Shown here in pieces: positions 7,601 to 14,315 of a stretch of 34,746 nucleotides of DNA (its first letter is position 1; each line of letters opens with the position of its first letter). The position numbers and the translations under genes were made by a program. This DNA is from an uncultured Clostridia bacterium. Lineage in GTDB: Bacteria; Bacillota; Clostridia; Christensenellales; Borkfalkiaceae. The notes under the pieces were generated by a model that saw only the letters and a program-made list of their open reading frames with translations, was not told the origin of the DNA and ran no database searches. The DNA is taken from assembly GCA_947175515.1 (NCBI GenBank), contig CAMWNA010000010.1, positions 1-34,746 of the forward strand, written 5' to 3'.

Positions 7601-8858
7601 GGTAGTGGAAGTTTTCGGAAAAACGCTTATCGGTAGTTTCCGTGGAAAGACCTTCGTTTCTCGTATAGCTGTCCGCCTTAAAAATCTTTTCGCTCTTGTC
7701 GCTGGAAAGGTCGCACTTCGCGTTTCCTATCTTGCTTTCGTTTGAAGAATAGGTGCAGTTTTCATTGTCAAGGCTTGTGAATCTGGTAACCTTTACGTCG
7801 TCAAAGAATGCGTATCCCTCGGTGTTATAGTCGCTTTCGCCAAGACCGAGCTTTAAAGTAACCGAGCTTGCTGCAAAGTCGCACGCATTGATATAAAGCG
7901 TGTACTTAACCCAGCCGTCGTATTTACCGTCGGCTTTGTTTTCGCCGATAAGCTTTTCGGTGTTAATGCAGGTAATGGCAAAATCGTCAAGGGTGGTGCT
8001 GCCAACGGTATGCGTTACTGTAATGTTTGCTCCGCGGTCCTGTTCGACTTCTTTACCCTGCGAATATTTAAGATAAGCCGTTTTAACCCAGACGGAAATC
8101 TCCGCAGAAGTGTTTGCAGGCAAATCGACGCTTACGGAAGAATAGTTCTGCGCCGTGCCGTTGTGCGCCGTAGCGTAGTTGTGCAGCATTAAAACGTGCG
8201 AAATCGGCTTTTCGAACTTTTCGTCAAGGAAGTAATCTCCGTCCTCGTTTTCGTAAACGGTTTGCCTGTCGCCGTTTTCGTCAATATAATAAAGCCCGTT
8301 GTCGTCGCTCTTTACGGCGTAGTGGGTGCCGGGGTTTGCAATAAGGTCCTTTGCGTGCTCGTCAACTTCTTCCTCGTCGTCCTCGCCGTCGGCGCTAGTT
8401 TTAACGTTCAGCGCCTTGTAGGTGTCCTGATATAAAATATCGCTCGACTTCATTCCGTTGTAGTCAACGTATAAATCTTTATAGTTGTCGTCGCTCGGGT
8501 CCAAATCGTTATTGGCGTCAAGCTTGTCCGCAAGCGCGCCGTCGGTCAAAGCCTCCCAAGCCTTGGGGGAAGTGCCGATAATGCCTGACATAGTGTAGGA
8601 GGAGGAACCGCCCTTCGACCAGCTGGTGGGGGTCTTTATAAGGTGAACGGCGTCGTCGGGAACTTCAAAAATTTCGAAATTTCCGTTCTTTAAAAGCTGG
8701 TCGTCCACGACGGAAGTTTTCTTGTCGTCCTCGTCCTCGTTATTGTCGTCTGCTTTTTTACACGCCGCGGCAACCCCCGTTAAAGAAAAGGAAGCCGTGC
8801 AGGCAAGCGCAAGCATAACGTATTTGAATCTGCGCTTTTTCGGGTAATTCTTTGACAT
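4608..8858 (-). CDS. Giant surface lipoprotein with jelly-roll modules, C-terminal TM helix and acidic tail
   Basis: 1416 aa; function unknown. A basic N-terminus and a hydrophobic segment end in a lipobox-like GVAAAC (C33), then an acidic spacer. At least three jelly-roll, carbohydrate-binding-like modules are visible. Module 1, about 54-355, starts LLKNGNFE, continues with ISVWVKT and DGWVKYTLYI, and ends AFFDDVKVTRF. Module 2, about 525-655, contains IISFWVKTSDMNG and DGWVQCFFFV. Module 3, about 855-1105, contains VSVRVKVSRG and GKWITVNFVI. Short Tyr/Asp/Gly-rich hairpins (GLYYIDENGDR, YWYKDEKGAF) are interspersed. A helix at about 1257-1281 is followed by KKKRKN and an acidic, Ala/Glu-rich tail. 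AAGGATAAG (8865-8873) is the SD. No catalytic motif was recognised. Confidence 0.85.
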   Translation of the reverse strand: MSKNYPKKRRFKYVMLALACTASFSLTGVAAACKKADDNNEDEDDKKTSVVDDQLLKNGNFEIFEVPDDAVHLIKTPTSWSKGGSSSYTMSGIIGTSPKAWEALTDGALADKLDANNDLDPSDDNYKDLYVDYNGMKSSDILYQDTYKALNVKTSADGEDDEEEVDEHAKDLIANPGTHYAVKSDDNGLYYIDENGDRQTVYENEDGDYFLDEKFEKPISHVLMLHNYATAHNGTAQNYSSVSVDLPANTSAEISVWVKTAYLKYSQGKEVEQDRGANITVTHTVGSTTLDDFAITCINTEKLIGENKADGKYDGWVKYTLYINACDFAASSVTLKLGLGESDYNTEGYAFFDDVKVTRFTSLDNENCTYSSNESKIGNAKCDLSSDKSEKIFKADSYTRNEGLSTETTDKRFSENFHYLLDLASTDEYGKVTFGTGVKAGLTVDEDNYASALVYDGKKIGFTSIEGVGDAKLPKDFDAPKTHKDLLAYVKADYNFTEGQTEYYERLNNALKSAVNLPKLDSTTDNNMLVMLSARGAAYTSTFDIEVKGEGQQIISFWVKTSDMNGATAATVKLTDADDKDSSVSINVDSTNVKTDLDDENEDIYDGWVQCFFFVKNENSEAKKLTVEFSFGNTTIKDTSASGYKAGWVALANMQTLEVDEDVYAYTGSGEYTASLTLSETEKKTTQVFDEVYGSQSNQIKENISDPSTYQGVNGGSSAIVNNGFISLPFDDINKNGNAGLINKEYFENYANQDWYAKLLSAFNVDNASSITAIDAWNEIFGSTSVQPLIIVNSLREGYVRVKGATADTYKNYWYKDEKGAFVKVAETDEFDEEKDYYSTQEVINYGFVGESKTISSNGYSTVSVRVKVSRGAIAYVYLADTSAGKKVLDFSAPRFTFRYDEDGNVLKAELKKDATLSERRENVLYTLRDDGLYEDENGKLFANVWNLKKVYNDESLAYFDADGNSVSFDDLKDGETYYATSEGKNGAEANCHLTTTDNKKIYEFKDGKYYYMVEGKAASEVTPFDTSFARYDYSGISEEYFAEINGNDANVAGKWITVNFVINAGSEAKNYRLELWSGVRDEYKTAGNTENGAVIFDYSYNSITDDSLMEWYEGEIIDAYKNLLVEKNLIGEGFESSTENIKYYAELVQKYIDDGKLTSAEVEAYANGILASYKAHYYTFSLYDSANFKPFNKDVAAENETGYDYDINNYEETLAYLSVKDENSYTVFANYSAIDQSFTTNTDDGDDGTEDGDNENDNTTVWLLVSSILLVAALLFTIASIMIRDMIKKKRKNKVTGKNAYDQQKRNRYIRKLHIQKEEFEEVDRKAENAEISENEDTAENSEATENDTTDAAPVETADAIEEARVEESSAEADEPQASESVESTENATVEETPAEDIAETSDDASEKNKDGDAE

Positions 8859-8896
8859 AGTTTACTTATCCTTAATATAAATAATCGTACTCTAAT

Positions 8897-8925
8897 ATTT
8901 TAATATAATTGCCGTCTTTAATCAA
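8897..8925 (-). promoter_or_regulatory. Candidate promoter of the giant lipoprotein gene
   Basis: On the minus strand, TTGATT (8920-8925) and TAAAAT (8897-8902) are 17 bases apart in an A/T-rich region, about 39 bases upstream of the ATG. Other A/T hexamers nearby could also serve. Confidence 0.45.
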
Positions 8926-9003
8926 GCAATTATAGCCTTATAAGCCGAAAATTTTTATTATTTTTACCCTAATTGCGCAAACTTTTTAAAAAGAGTGAAT
9001 TTT

Positions 9004-9363
9004 ATGGCTAATAAATTTTTCAAACGCGCGTCCGCAGGGCTTTTGACGGGCGCGGTCAACGGACTTTTCGGCGGAGGCGGCGGTATGGTCGCGGTACCCC
9101 TTTTAAAGGGAATGCTCGGCTATCCCGACAAGCAGGCGCACGCCACGGCAATTTTTATAATTGCCCCCGTCTGCGCGGCAAGCGCTGTAGTGTATATCAT
9201 AAACGGTTACGCCGCCTTGGACGTAATAATACCTGCAGCCGTAGGTTCGGTTGCAGGCGGTCTGGCAGGGGCTTATTTTTTGAATAAATGCCCCAAAACC
9301 TTTATAAACTACATTTTCATAGCCCTTATGTTTATTGCGGGTATAAGGATGATTTTGCCGTGA
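9004..9363 (+). CDS. Half-size TauE/SafE (TSUP) permease subunit, first of a pair
   Basis: A 119-aa integral membrane protein with about four hydrophobic segments. The Gly-rich signature GLFGGGGGMVAVPLL at about residues 20-34 is typical of one repeat of TSUP (sulfite exporter TauE/SafE) transporters, which normally fuse two such halves in about 250 aa. An in-frame GTG at 8995 exists. The ATG at 9004 is preferred because GAGTG (8993-8997) precedes it. The stop overlaps the next gene's start by 4 bases (GTGA). It probably pairs with the next product to form one transporter of sulfur-containing or other organic anions; the substrate is unknown. Confidence 0.8.
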   Translation: MANKFFKRASAGLLTGAVNGLFGGGGGMVAVPLLKGMLGYPDKQAHATAIFIIAPVCAASAVVYIINGYAALDVIIPAAVGSVAGGLAGAYFLNKCPKTFINYIFIALMFIAGIRMILP

Positions 9364-9740
9364 GCTTTATTCTGTTTTTAATCGCAGGCTTCTTTTCCGG
9401 CTTTCTCGGCGGTATGGGAATGGGTGGCGGAACTATATTAATTCCTGCGCTTACCGTTTTGTTGGGCGTTGAACAACACGTCGCGCAGGCAACCAACCTT
9501 ATTGCGTTTCTCCCTATGGCGGCTTTCACGTTAAAGGTGCATAAGGAAAACGGACTTTTGAAAACTCAGGGTCTTTTAACCTTGGTTATTCCCGCGCTTT
9601 TGACTACGGTAGCCGCAGGCTTTATCGCGGCGCTTCTGCCGTCGGAGGTCTTAAAAAAGCTTTTCGGCGCGTTTTTGGTATTTCTCGCCGTTAAGCTTTT
9701 AATCGACGCAAAACCGAGCTTTAAAAAATTAACCTCTTGA
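9360..9740 (+). CDS. Half-size TauE/SafE (TSUP) permease subunit, second of a pair
   Basis: 126 aa with about four hydrophobic segments and the second-repeat signature GFLGGMGMGGGTILIPAL near the N-terminus. The frame extends upstream, but a GTG at 9360 inside the previous gene's stop (GTGA) is the likely start. AAGGATGA lies about 10 bases upstream, and the translated start MSFILFLIAGFF begins exactly at the first membrane segment. The last 12 bases overlap, tail to tail, the 3' end of the minus-strand flippase gene. Confidence 0.8.
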   Translation: MSFILFLIAGFFSGFLGGMGMGGGTILIPALTVLLGVEQHVAQATNLIAFLPMAAFTLKVHKENGLLKTQGLLTLVIPALLTTVAAGFIAALLPSEVLKKLFGAFLVFLAVKLLIDAKPSFKKLTS

Positions 9741-11228
9741 AACCAGTTTTTTGAAGGGTCTAAAGGTGAACATTTCAAGGCAATAAAGGAACGCCGCGGT
9801 GAATACAAGACTTGCAGGCGCAAGAATTACTATCTGCCATACTGTGGAAACGTACCTGCTTATAATTCCGTCCAAAAGCTCTCCGAATACGCACGCAACC
9901 GCAACCACGAGTACCGCGTGCAGGGTGTATTTTACAAATTTCAGTCCTTTGCATTTCTTTCTCAGCAGTAAAAGATTTAAAACGCTGGTTATAAGAAAGT
10001 TTAGCGAAAGTCCAATAAGATACGAGTACACGCCCACGAACTTAGTCAAAGCAAGAATACTTATAAGCATAGCCGCCGCGCCGATTATGAAATATATAAG
10101 CGTGCGCTTTTCGCAGTTCATAGAGTTAAGAACGGTCGTAGTAATCATTGCAATGCACATGGGGAAAAGTATAAACGCGCAGTTGTGAACGATTTCGCCG
10201 CTCATCTCGTTAGAATAAAGGAACTGCCCCAGCTCGTCGCCCAAGATAAACAGAATAGGCACTAGAAGAGTCGCTATAAATATTGCGGCTTTTACCGATT
10301 TTTCAACGTCGAACTTTACAAGCTCGGTCTTTTTCCTGTAATAATTTTCCGAAAGCTCGGGCGCGACTACTACGGATATCGAGCCTATCAAAGAAGAGGG
10401 AATAAAGAGTATAGGCACGCTCATGCCTATCGCCACTCCGTATAAGCTTATCGCTTCGGAGTTGTTGAGTCCGTAAGCCTTCATAAGCAATAGGGGCAGC
10501 AGAACGGCTACCGCGGAGTTAAGAACGGAAGTCGAGGTGCGCATTGCCGTAATTGGCGTGGAGGAGGAAAAAAGCGGTTTAAGCTGCTTTTTGGGGTTTT
10601 TGAATCTTCCTCCTTTCTTGAAGTACCAGAAAAGCGAAACGATGAAAGAAAAAACGTAGGAAACGAGTACGGCAATCGTCGCGCGCTTGGCTCCGATCAT
10701 GGGGTCTGCAACGCCGTAAACGAGAATGCACCCCAAGACTACCATTACCGCGTCCTCTAAAAGCTCTATGACGCTGTACGGCAGAAATTGCTTGTTTCCC
10801 CAGAACGAACCGCGCATAACCGCGTAAATGGATGTCAGAATCAGCCCTGGCACGAGTATAATGAATATATCGAGGCATCTGTCGTCCGAAAACAAAAAGC
10901 CGAAAAGCCTGCGCCCGAACAGCAGAATTACAGCCATGGGAATCGTGACCATAAGCGTTGCAACCACGCCGGCGGTTACGGCGGCGTGCTTTCCTTTCGT
11001 GTCACCCGCCGCGTTGCTCTTTGCAATAAGCCTTGAAACGGTCACGGGAACTCCGCTTGAAGCCGCCGTAAGAAATACGGCGAACACCGAAAGGCAAATT
11101 TGATAAATGCCCAAGCCTTCCGCGCCGATTATGCGCGAAAGCACTATTCTGTAAAAAAAGCTCAACATTTTTTCTACTGTGGAAAACACGGTAACCATTG
11201 CCGCGGACTTGTAAATATTCACTTTCAT
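9729..11228 (-). CDS. SpoVB/MurJ-like oligosaccharide flippase (MOP superfamily)
   Basis: A 499-aa polytopic membrane protein (about 13-14 segments). The N-terminal block STVEKMLSFFYRIVLSRIIG and the later GLGIYQICLSVFAVFLTAASSGVPV are typical of the clostridial stage V sporulation protein B / polysaccharide biosynthesis (Wzx/MurJ) group, which flip lipid-linked glycans such as peptidoglycan precursors. Which lipid it moves, and whether it is sporulation-specific, is not shown. No SD precedes the ATG. On the minus strand TAGAAT ends seven bases before it, so the mRNA may be leaderless, although no good -35 box is visible. Confidence 0.85.
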   Translation of the reverse strand: MKVNIYKSAAMVTVFSTVEKMLSFFYRIVLSRIIGAEGLGIYQICLSVFAVFLTAASSGVPVTVSRLIAKSNAAGDTKGKHAAVTAGVVATLMVTIPMAVILLFGRRLFGFLFSDDRCLDIFIILVPGLILTSIYAVMRGSFWGNKQFLPYSVIELLEDAVMVVLGCILVYGVADPMIGAKRATIAVLVSYVFSFIVSLFWYFKKGGRFKNPKKQLKPLFSSSTPITAMRTSTSVLNSAVAVLLPLLLMKAYGLNNSEAISLYGVAIGMSVPILFIPSSLIGSISVVVAPELSENYYRKKTELVKFDVEKSVKAAIFIATLLVPILFILGDELGQFLYSNEMSGEIVHNCAFILFPMCIAMITTTVLNSMNCEKRTLIYFIIGAAAMLISILALTKFVGVYSYLIGLSLNFLITSVLNLLLLRKKCKGLKFVKYTLHAVLVVAVACVFGELLDGIISRYVSTVWQIVILAPASLVFTAAFLYCLEMFTFRPFKKLVSRG

Positions 11229-11285
11229 CTACATTATTCTACAAATTTTGTCCGCCGAATATGAACGTTTTATTTTCTTAATGCG

Positions 11286-11291
11286 TATAAT
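11286..11291 (+). promoter_or_regulatory. -10 box of an apparently leaderless LysM gene
   Basis: A perfect TATAAT at 11286-11291 is followed by seven bases and the ATG at 11299. Nothing SD-like is present. The best -35 candidate (ATGAAC, 11261-11266) is poor and 19 bases away, so the assignment rests on the -10 box and its distance from the ATG. Confidence 0.4.
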
Positions 11292-11298
11292 ATATCAA

Positions 11299-11580
11299 AT
11301 GTTTACGCTCGTTTCGGACAGAAGCAGATATTTCAGGGTAAAACGGGGGCAGAGTGCGTCGGACGTGGAGTCCGAGCTGAAAACCCCCGTGCTCGGCGCG
11401 GTGTTCGCAGGCAGAATTATAAAAGTCGCGGACGGCAAATTTAAGCTGTACTCCGCAAGGGTAGGCGACACGTACCGCACGGTTGCGCTTAAATTCAACG
11501 CAGACGAGGATGAGCTGAAAAAAATAAACGGGTCCAAACCTGTTTATCCTACCTGTAAATTATTTGTGCCGATAAATTGA
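11299..11580 (+). CDS. Small tandem LysM-domain protein
   Basis: 93 aa from the ATG at 11299. In-frame starts also exist at 11281 (ATG) and 11248 (TTG), none with an SD. The C-terminal half (about 51-93) is a clear LysM: YSARVGDTYRTVALKFNA, then LKKIN and a YPTCKLFVPIN end. The N-terminal half (about 11-43, starting YFRVKRGQSASDVESEL) looks like a second, degenerate LysM. LysM domains bind peptidoglycan or other N-acetylglucosamine polymers. No signal peptide is visible, which would suit a protein acting in the mother cell or forespore, as with SafA/SipL-type coat proteins; that is inference from context. The next gene follows after 45 bases. Confidence 0.75.
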   Translation: MFTLVSDRSRYFRVKRGQSASDVESELKTPVLGAVFAGRIIKVADGKFKLYSARVGDTYRTVALKFNADEDELKKINGSKPVYPTCKLFVPIN

Positions 11581-11588
11581 GCGCGCGG

Positions 11589-11596
11589 CATATAAT
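11589..11596 (+). promoter_or_regulatory. Candidate -10 element (possibly sigma-E/K-like) before the Cys-bearing gene
   Basis: CATATAAT at 11589-11596 contains a perfect sigma-A -10, but no good -35 lies 16-18 bases upstream. The same bases resemble the sporulation sigma-E -10 (CATACANT), with an ATA at 11572-11574 at about the right distance. This is low-confidence pattern matching, noted because the gene product may belong to the spore envelope. Confidence 0.25.
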
Positions 11597-11625
11597 GTAA
11601 TATTAAAACCAAAACGGAGGTCAAA

Positions 11626-12282
11626 ATGTCATTTTTTTCCAATTTTCAATCGGATAAATGCCCCGGCTCGATAAGCGGCAATCCATTAAACGGAATGTGT
11701 GAAAAGGTGTGCATACAGGCACAAAAGATTTTCGACGCCTGCATCAAGCAGATTCAGATAGAAAATTATACCTTAACGCTCACCGACCAGCTTCCCACCG
11801 ACCCTACATACCCTTTAACTTTTATAAGCGCAAGGTCGGTATCGTCCACGGGCAACATCACAAGCATCAACGTAGAAAGGCTTGCGGATAAACAGGGCTG
11901 TGCAAGAGTTCAGGCTAACGTAAGTATTCCCGTAGAGGTGCTGTACACCGACGCGAACGGAGTAGAGGGTTCGGCGCAGGCAACCATAAGCGTTTCGGAA
12001 GACGTTCTTCTGTTCGTTCCGGCGCCGTCGATTATGCCTTACAGGATAACCAGCGAAGTCAGCGCCGTCTGCGCGGAAGGCTCGTTTAATTCCGACGGCG
12101 GCACGTTTACCGTCAACGCATGTATCACCACGATTTTAAAGGTTGCAATAGACGTGGAGCTGCTTGTCCCCAGCTACGGCTACTGTGCGATTCCCCCCGC
12201 GCAGGACTACTCGCAGGAAGTATGTGCAGGCTTCTTCGAGCTTCCCCTTTATCCTCAGGGCAAAAACTGTTCCAAACAATAG
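11626..12282 (+). CDS. Hypothetical protein, possible spore-coat/SPOCS-like (DUF3794-like)
   Basis: 218 aa, no signal peptide or membrane segment. A CEKVCIQAQKIFDACIKQ block near residues 25-42 resembles the start of clostridial spore-coat-associated (SPOCS/DUF3794-type) domains. Beta-rich sequence follows (VSIPVEVLYTDANG, EDVLLFVPAPS), then a C-terminal LVPSYGYCAIPPAQ segment. About nine cysteines are spread along the protein. A strong SD (CGGAGGT) precedes the ATG. It sits just after the LysM gene and ends in its own terminator. The spore link is an inference from local similarity and the LysM neighbour; the family is not certain. Confidence 0.6.
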   Translation: MSFFSNFQSDKCPGSISGNPLNGMCEKVCIQAQKIFDACIKQIQIENYTLTLTDQLPTDPTYPLTFISARSVSSTGNITSINVERLADKQGCARVQANVSIPVEVLYTDANGVEGSAQATISVSEDVLLFVPAPSIMPYRITSEVSAVCAEGSFNSDGGTFTVNACITTILKVAIDVELLVPSYGYCAIPPAQDYSQEVCAGFFELPLYPQGKNCSKQ

Positions 12283-12300
12283 CTTTATAAATACAACGTT

Positions 12301-12330
12301 CGGCGGGGCGTACGCTCCGCCGTTTACTTT
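12301..12330 (+). terminator. Terminator after the possible coat gene
   Basis: Stem 12301-12309 with 12314-12322 (nine pairs, one G-T), loop GTAC, followed by TTTACTTTTA. It lies 19 bases after the stop codon. Confidence 0.75.
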
Positions 12331-12478
12331 TACGCCTGTAAACCTCCAAAATAACCGCAAATCAAGTACTATGCCACACATAAACAGGCAAATATTCAAC
12401 AAAACAAATAAATTTGTCTATTAAATTTTGTCCGTAAAAACGCTTTAAATATTTTAAAAAAGGTGATAAAATATAGCT

Positions 12479-13174
12479 ATGAAAATATTTTCCATAAGCG
12501 ATTTGCACCTTTCGGGGCTTGCGGACAAGCCCATGGACGTGTTCGGTTCCGGTTGGGAAAATCACTTTGAAAAAATTAAAGACGATTGGGAAGTGAAGGT
12601 TTCCGACGAAGATATTGTTTTAATCTGCGGCGACACAAGCTGGGGCACCGTGCTTTCGGAAGGGCTTTACGACTTAAATTCGTTAAAGGGATTAAAGGGT
12701 AAAAAAATCTTTATCCGCGGCAACCACGACTATTGGTGGAACGGTATAACGAAGCTGAGAGACGCCGCTCCCGACGACACTTTTTTCTTTTTGCAAAACG
12801 ACTGCGTCAGGTTTGAAAATATTATAATCTGCGGCTCGCGCGGCTGGACTACGGAGGGCAGCTCGGACTATACTGCACGCGACGAAAAGCTGTATCTCCG
12901 CGAAGCCGAACGCTTTAAGCTGTGCTTTAAGGAAGTCGAAAAAATAAGAAGCGAGGGCGACAGACTGCTCGTGATGATTCATTATCCGCCTTTTTCTTTA
13001 AAAGCGCCCGATACCCTGTTTACTAAAATGTTTGAAGAAAACGGCGCGGAAAAGGTTATTTTCGGTCATATCCACGGTGAGGCGTATTTCCCCCTGCGTA
13101 CGCATAAAAACGGAATAGAGTATATTTTAACCTCGTGCGACAAGGTGGGCTTCAGCTTACAAAGAATTTTATAA
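12479..13174 (+). CDS. Calcineurin-like metallophosphoesterase
   Basis: A 231-aa soluble dinuclear-metal phosphoesterase. All family motifs are visible in order: DLH (SISDLHLSG, residues 5-13), GD (ICGDTSW), GNHD (RGNHDYWW, about 79-86), H (MIHYPPFS) and GHxH (FGHIHGEAY). The substrate (protein, nucleotide or phospholipid headgroup) cannot be told from sequence. AGGTGAT (12461-12467) lies 11 bases before the ATG. The gene appears monocistronic. No terminator follows, and the pyr promoter begins about 28 bases after its stop. Confidence 0.88.
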   Translation: MKIFSISDLHLSGLADKPMDVFGSGWENHFEKIKDDWEVKVSDEDIVLICGDTSWGTVLSEGLYDLNSLKGLKGKKIFIRGNHDYWWNGITKLRDAAPDDTFFFLQNDCVRFENIIICGSRGWTTEGSSDYTARDEKLYLREAERFKLCFKEVEKIRSEGDRLLVMIHYPPFSLKAPDTLFTKMFEENGAEKVIFGHIHGEAYFPLRTHKNGIEYILTSCDKVGFSLQRIL

Positions 13175-13201
13175 AATATGCGCCTTGCTTAATTTATACG
13201 C

Positions 13202-13230
13202 TTTACAAAATTTTGTAATAGTGTTATACT
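13202..13230 (+). promoter_or_regulatory. Promoter of the pyrimidine operon
   Basis: TTTACA (13202-13207), a 17-base spacer and TATACT (13225-13230), the latter preceded by TGT to make an extended -10. Predicted start at about 13237, giving a leader of about 149 nt before pyrB. Confidence 0.8.
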
Positions 13231-13264
13231 TTTAAAAATCGGATTGTCGGATACGGGTATAAAA

Positions 13265-13336
13265 ATGCGTCGGAAAATTTTAATTCGTAAATTTTTTCAG
13301 ATTGAAATATTAAAAAGCGGAAAGCTCTCGGTATAA
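13265..13336 (+). CDS. Possible pyr leader peptide (23 codons)
   Basis: A short ORF inside the pyr leader, encoding MRRKILIRKFFQIEILKSGK and three further residues. Its stop (13334-13336) lies in the loop of the downstream terminator-like hairpin, so a ribosome finishing the frame would cover the hairpin's 5' arm (13312-13324). The ribosome site is weak (GGATACGGG, about 8-15 bases upstream). The frame crosses an AT hairpin (13274-13280 with 13289-13295) overlapping a six-T run, which could be a pause site. The arrangement parallels the E. coli pyrBI leader. It may also be a chance ORF. Confidence 0.35.
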   Translation: MRRKILIRKFFQIEILKSGKLSV

Positions 13337-13363
13337 AAACCGAAGTCTTTACCGCTTTTTTTT
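13312..13363 (+). promoter_or_regulatory. Transcription attenuator in the pyr leader
   Basis: A rho-independent terminator hairpin lies upstream of pyrB. Arms 13312-13320 and 13352-13360 give nine pairs (AAAAAGCGG), extended past a one-base bulge by 13321-13324 with 13347-13350. A small inner hairpin (13328-13332 with 13339-13343) sits in the loop. Eight Ts follow at 13356-13363. No gene lies between the promoter and this hairpin, so it is best read as an attenuator. No PyrR-binding-loop consensus was recognised in the leader and no pyrR is in the window. Confidence 0.72.
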
Positions 13364-13385
13364 CGTAACCGAAACGGGAGATGCA

Positions 13386-14315
13386 ATGCTTAACAGAAAA
13401 GACTTACTGGGGCTTTACGACTGCTCCGCAGAAGAAATCACAGAAATTTTGGATACCGCAGCGGAAATGCGCGCATTTTTAGAAAGCGACAGGCGCAGCT
13501 CTGACCTTTTGAAGGGAAAGTCGCTTATTACCCTGTTTTATGAAAACAGTACGAGAACGCGCACCTCGTTCGAGCTTGCAGCAAAATACTTGGGCGCCGC
13601 CGAAGTGAATATCTCGGTTGCGACAAGCTCCGTGCAAAAGGGCGAAACGCTAATTGATACGGGCAAAACGCTCGACGCTATGAAAACCGACTTTATCGTT
13701 ATCCGCCACCCAATGGCAGGCGCACCCAAGCTCCTTGCCCAAACGGTTAAGGCAAGCGTATTAAACGGCGGCGACGGTATGAACGAACATCCCACGCAGG
13801 CGCTTTTGGATATGCTTGCGCTCAAAGAAAAGTTCGGCAGAATCAAGGGCTTGAAGGTCGCAATCCTCGGCGATATAAAGCACAGCCGCGTCGCAAAAAG
13901 CAACCTTTTCGGTTTAAGCAAGCTCGGCGCGGAAGTCTACATGTACGCGCCGCAAACTCTTTTACCTAAGGAAATCGAAAAGCTCGGCGCAAAAATCGCA
14001 AAATCAAGGGAAGAGGCTATAGAAGGCGCGGACGGAGTTATGGGACTCAGGATACAGCTTGAACGCCAGCACGGCGGACTTTTTCCGTCGCTTTCGGAAT
14101 ACTCCAAATTCTACGGCGTTAAGGACTGGCTTTTAAAGTACGCAAAAAAGGACGCCGTGATTTTACATCCCGGTCCCGTAAACAGGGGCGTTGAGCTTAC
14201 TCCTGATTTAATCGACGGGCAGACAAGCGTAATAGAAGAACAGGTCACCTGCGGCGTCGCGGTAAGAATGGCGCTTTTAAAGCTGCTTGCAGAGTACAGG
14301 GAGAAACACTTATGA
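13386..14315 (+). CDS. pyrB: Aspartate carbamoyltransferase catalytic chain
   Basis: Joins carbamoyl phosphate and aspartate, the committed step of pyrimidine synthesis. The carbamoyl-phosphate loop S55-T56-R57-T58-R59 lies in FYENSTRTRTSFE, with HPTQALLDM and the C-terminal HPGPVNRG also present. Length (309 aa) is normal for the catalytic chain. No regulatory chain (pyrI) follows, as is usual in Gram-positive bacteria. The start follows GGGAG (13377-13381). First gene of the operon; its stop overlaps pyrC by 4 bases (ATGA). No carA/carB lies in the window, so carbamoyl phosphate must come from a distant locus. Confidence 0.97.
   Translation: MLNRKDLLGLYDCSAEEITEILDTAAEMRAFLESDRRSSDLLKGKSLITLFYENSTRTRTSFELAAKYLGAAEVNISVATSSVQKGETLIDTGKTLDAMKTDFIVIRHPMAGAPKLLAQTVKASVLNGGDGMNEHPTQALLDMLALKEKFGRIKGLKVAILGDIKHSRVAKSNLFGLSKLGAEVYMYAPQTLLPKEIEKLGAKIAKSREEAIEGADGVMGLRIQLERQHGGLFPSLSEYSKFYGVKDWLLKYAKKDAVILHPGPVNRGVELTPDLIDGQTSVIEEQVTCGVAVRMALLKLLAEYREKHL

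Noticed and set aside
13237-13385. PyrR-binding attenuator of the Bacillus type
   Set aside because: I looked for the conserved PyrR-binding-loop sequence in the leader and did not see it. Only one terminator-type hairpin is clear. A covariance search would be needed to exclude it fully.
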